Shown here: positions 13,591 to 14,399 of the stretch, in pieces | Numbering within the stretch: the first letter of the stretch is position 1 | How the letters are laid out: each line of letters begins with the position of its first letter | Source: an uncultured Gemmatimonadota bacterium | Lineage (GTDB): Bacteria; Gemmatimonadota; Gemmatimonadetes; Gemmatimonadales; Gemmatimonadaceae | Length of the DNA: 14,399 nt | Assembly: GCA_946480295.1 (NCBI GenBank) | Contig: CAMLIT010000109.1 | Span: forward strand, 1-14,399 | Reading direction: 5' to 3' | Position numbers and translations under genes: made by a program | Notes under the pieces: model-generated | Seen by the model: the letters and a program-made list of their open reading frames with translations, nothing else | Databases searched by the model: none | Told to the model about the DNA's origin: nothing

Positions 13591-13655
13591 TCGAGCTGGC
13601 GTCGATGCCCGATCGACCGGGGACCCAGCGCACCGCGAAAGTGGCCAGCGGGAAC

Positions 13656-13676
13656 TCGTCCCTCGTCCCTCGTCCC
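13656..13676. repeat. TCGTCCC heptamer array (3 units) upstream of doxX
   Basis: Three exact copies of TCGTCCC at 13656, 13663 and 13670 run into a C-rich tract (13674-13689) that ends about 50 bp before the DoxX start codon. It is the same unit and orientation as the array before the oxidoreductase gene. Confidence 0.85.
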
Positions 13677-13738
13677 CCCTCCCCCCGCCCTGATACCTTC
13701 CACCATCACCCGCGCCCCACCCTGTCCCCACACCCCGC

Positions 13739-14164
13739 ATGAACCTGCTCGACCCCCTCGACCGCCCCTGGCCCGCGCGCATGCTCAGCCTCCTGCGCAT
13801 CGTCGTCGCCTTCATCTTCCTCTGGCACGGCGTGCAGAAGCTCATCGGCTTTCCTCCGACCACGCCGCCGATGCCAGCGTGGAATCCGGCGACGCTCTCG
13901 GGGGTCGCCGGGGTCATCGAGGGGATCGGCGGCGCCCTGCTCCTGCTCGGCCTCTTCACGCGACCGGTGGCCTTCATCCTCTCGGGCGAGATGGCGGTCG
14001 CGTACTTCAAGGTGCACGCGCCGCGCGCGTTCCTCCCCATCGTCAACCGCGGCGAGCTCGCGGCGGTGCTCTGCTGGGTCTTCCTCTACTTCGCCGTCGT
14101 CGGCGGCGGCCGCTGGAGCCTGGACGCCCTGCTGCGGCAGCGGCGCGAGGCGGACGTGACCTGA
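13739..14164 (+). CDS. DoxX family integral membrane protein
   Basis: A 141-residue protein with four hydrophobic segments, the normal size and topology for DoxX/DoxD-like proteins. Helix 1 (about 16-36) carries the family pattern RIVVAFIFLWHGVQKLIGF; helix 2 (about 52-73) is GVAGVIEGIGGALLLLGLF followed by TRP; helix 3 (about 77-92) has GEMAVAYFKVHAP; helix 4 (about 106-122) is AVLCWVFLYFAVVGGG, followed by W-S-L-D as is common in the family. The inner-membrane location is clear; in other bacteria relatives are linked to thiol/redox homeostasis or quinone-related oxidation, but the specific role here is unknown. ATG 13739 is the only sensible start; no Shine-Dalgarno is visible. It stands alone between two repeat-rich gaps, with TCGTCCC heptamers on both sides. 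Confidence 0.92.
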   Translation: MNLLDPLDRPWPARMLSLLRIVVAFIFLWHGVQKLIGFPPTTPPMPAWNPATLSGVAGVIEGIGGALLLLGLFTRPVAFILSGEMAVAYFKVHAPRAFLPIVNRGELAAVLCWVFLYFAVVGGGRWSLDALLRQRREADVT

Positions 14165-14193
14165 CGACGCGCGGCTCGCGCCGTGGGCAGTTG

Positions 14194-14295
14194 TTGGTTA
14201 TTGGTTCTTGGATGTTGGTCACTCGTTCCTGGCGAGCCGCTCGGGATGATTCTCACGGCGTCCCGAGGTCCGCCGATGACCAATGACCAATGACG
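14194..14295. repeat. TTGGTTA/TTGGTCA heptamer inverted-repeat element
   Basis: The left arm is four in-register heptamers, TTGGTTA, TTGGTTC, TTGGATG and TTGGTCA (14194-14221). The right arm has two TGACCAA units and a partial TGACG (14277-14295 as tgaccaa repeats), the reverse complement of the last left-arm unit. Inside the 55-nt centre is a perfect 7-bp stem, CTCGGGA (14240-14246) with TCCCGAG (14261-14267), and one GCGTCCC at 14259-14265. No gene lies in the 235 bp after doxX. Confidence 0.75.
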
Positions 14296-14313
14296 CTCGT
14301 CCGCGCCCGCGCC

Positions 14314-14340
14314 AGATCCTTCGCTTCGCTCAGGGATGAC
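14314..14340. repeat. GATCCTTCGCTTCGCTCAGG-type motif
   Basis: A sequence of the form AGATCCTTCGCTTCGCTCAG, followed by GGATGAC, sits between the TTGG element and the terminal heptamer array. I recall near-identical motifs scattered in intergenic DNA of unrelated bacteria, but cannot verify it here. It contains partly self-complementary CCTTCGC/GCTCAGG halves. Confidence 0.35.
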
Positions 14341-14347
14341 GACGCGC

Positions 14348-14399
14348 GCGTCCCTCGTCCCTCGTCCCTCGTCCCTCGTCCCTCGTCCCTCGTCCCTCG
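14348..14399. repeat. TCGTCCC heptamer array running off the window end
   Basis: One GCGTCCC unit (14348-14354) followed by six perfect TCGTCCC units (14355-14396) and a partial TCG at the window end, so total length is unknown. It is the most regular array in the window. The GCGTCCC leader directly links the intergenic TCGTCCC unit to the GGGACGC unit found in the methyltransferase/MTHFR linker. Confidence 0.92.

Larger units (their letters stand above)
13038..13738. other. Gene-poor 701-bp region with repeat elements
   Basis: No credible gene is seen on either strand. Open frames here lack family resemblance, ribosome binding sites and consistent codon bias, and the longest plus-strand one merely runs out of frame through the downstream doxX gene. 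The region holds a GC-rich hairpin at its start, two diverged copies of an inverted-repeat element about 250 bp apart, three TCGTCCC units, and a pyrimidine-rich stretch just before the DoxX start. Confidence 0.7.

Noticed and set aside
13038..13738. tRNA or other structured RNA gene
   Set aside because: No T-loop GGTTCGA-type signature or cloverleaf spacing was seen; the structure present is explained by the inverted repeats.
13399..14286. A 295-residue plus-strand frame spanning the repeats and doxX
   Set aside because: It overlaps DoxX in another frame, is Arg/Pro/Ala-rich without motifs and crosses noncoding repeats.
14348..14399. CRISPR-like array
   Set aside because: Units are 7 bp and contiguous with no spacers, and no cas gene is present.

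Overview
The window is about 14.4 kb of very GC-rich bacterial DNA with dense, mostly co-directional plus-strand genes. Third codon positions are saturated with G and C, so long spurious antisense frames occur throughout. The content fits an environmental, B12-using Gram-negative soil-type bacterium: cobalamin-dependent methionine synthase, a fused homocysteine methyltransferase/MTHFR, a DUF1003 remnant, a GH63-like glucosidase beside a bacterial debranching enzyme, an outer-membrane-type beta-barrel protein, and heptanucleotide repeats between genes. I favour Gemmatimonadota, but this is inference from style and content; no rRNA or other phylogenetic marker is present.

Layout. (1) 1-3071: methionine branch. 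The 3' end of metH overlaps by 4 bp a fused homocysteine S-methyltransferase/methylenetetrahydrofolate reductase, so methyl-group supply and methionine synthesis are encoded together. (2) 3118-4916: a small unrecognised protein, then a short/branched-chain acyl-CoA dehydrogenase. (3) 5069-10694: a tight run of quinone oxidoreductase, GH63-like glucosidase and GH133-type glycogen debranching enzyme (11-bp gap, then 4-bp overlap), probably for alpha-glucan breakdown. It ends in a 12-bp perfect hairpin shared with a convergent small basic protein gene on the minus strand. (4) 11087-13037: an envelope-flavoured set of predicted lipoprotein, DUF1003 fragment lacking its N-terminal half, beta-barrel-like secreted protein and a very hydrophilic 71-residue protein. 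(5) 13038-13738: about 700 bp without a credible gene, holding two diverged copies of an inverted-repeat element. (6) 13739-14164: a DoxX-family membrane protein, followed by more repeats to the window end.

The most unusual signal is in the repeats, not the genes. Several arrays share a 7-bp period (TCGTCCC, GGGACGC, TTGGTTA/TTGGTCA, and a degraded TGTACCC-like run). Four loci (1978-2093, 13191-13338, 13442-13590, 14194-14295) share one architecture: imperfect inverted arms of about 20-40 bp around a 53-69 nt centre. One lies inside the metH-linked fusion gene and supplies much of a roughly 60-residue interdomain linker with a 24/26-bp inverted repeat. Another heptamer array ends exactly at the start codon of the oxidoreductase gene. 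I see no defence system, CRISPR array, transposase, tRNA or rRNA.
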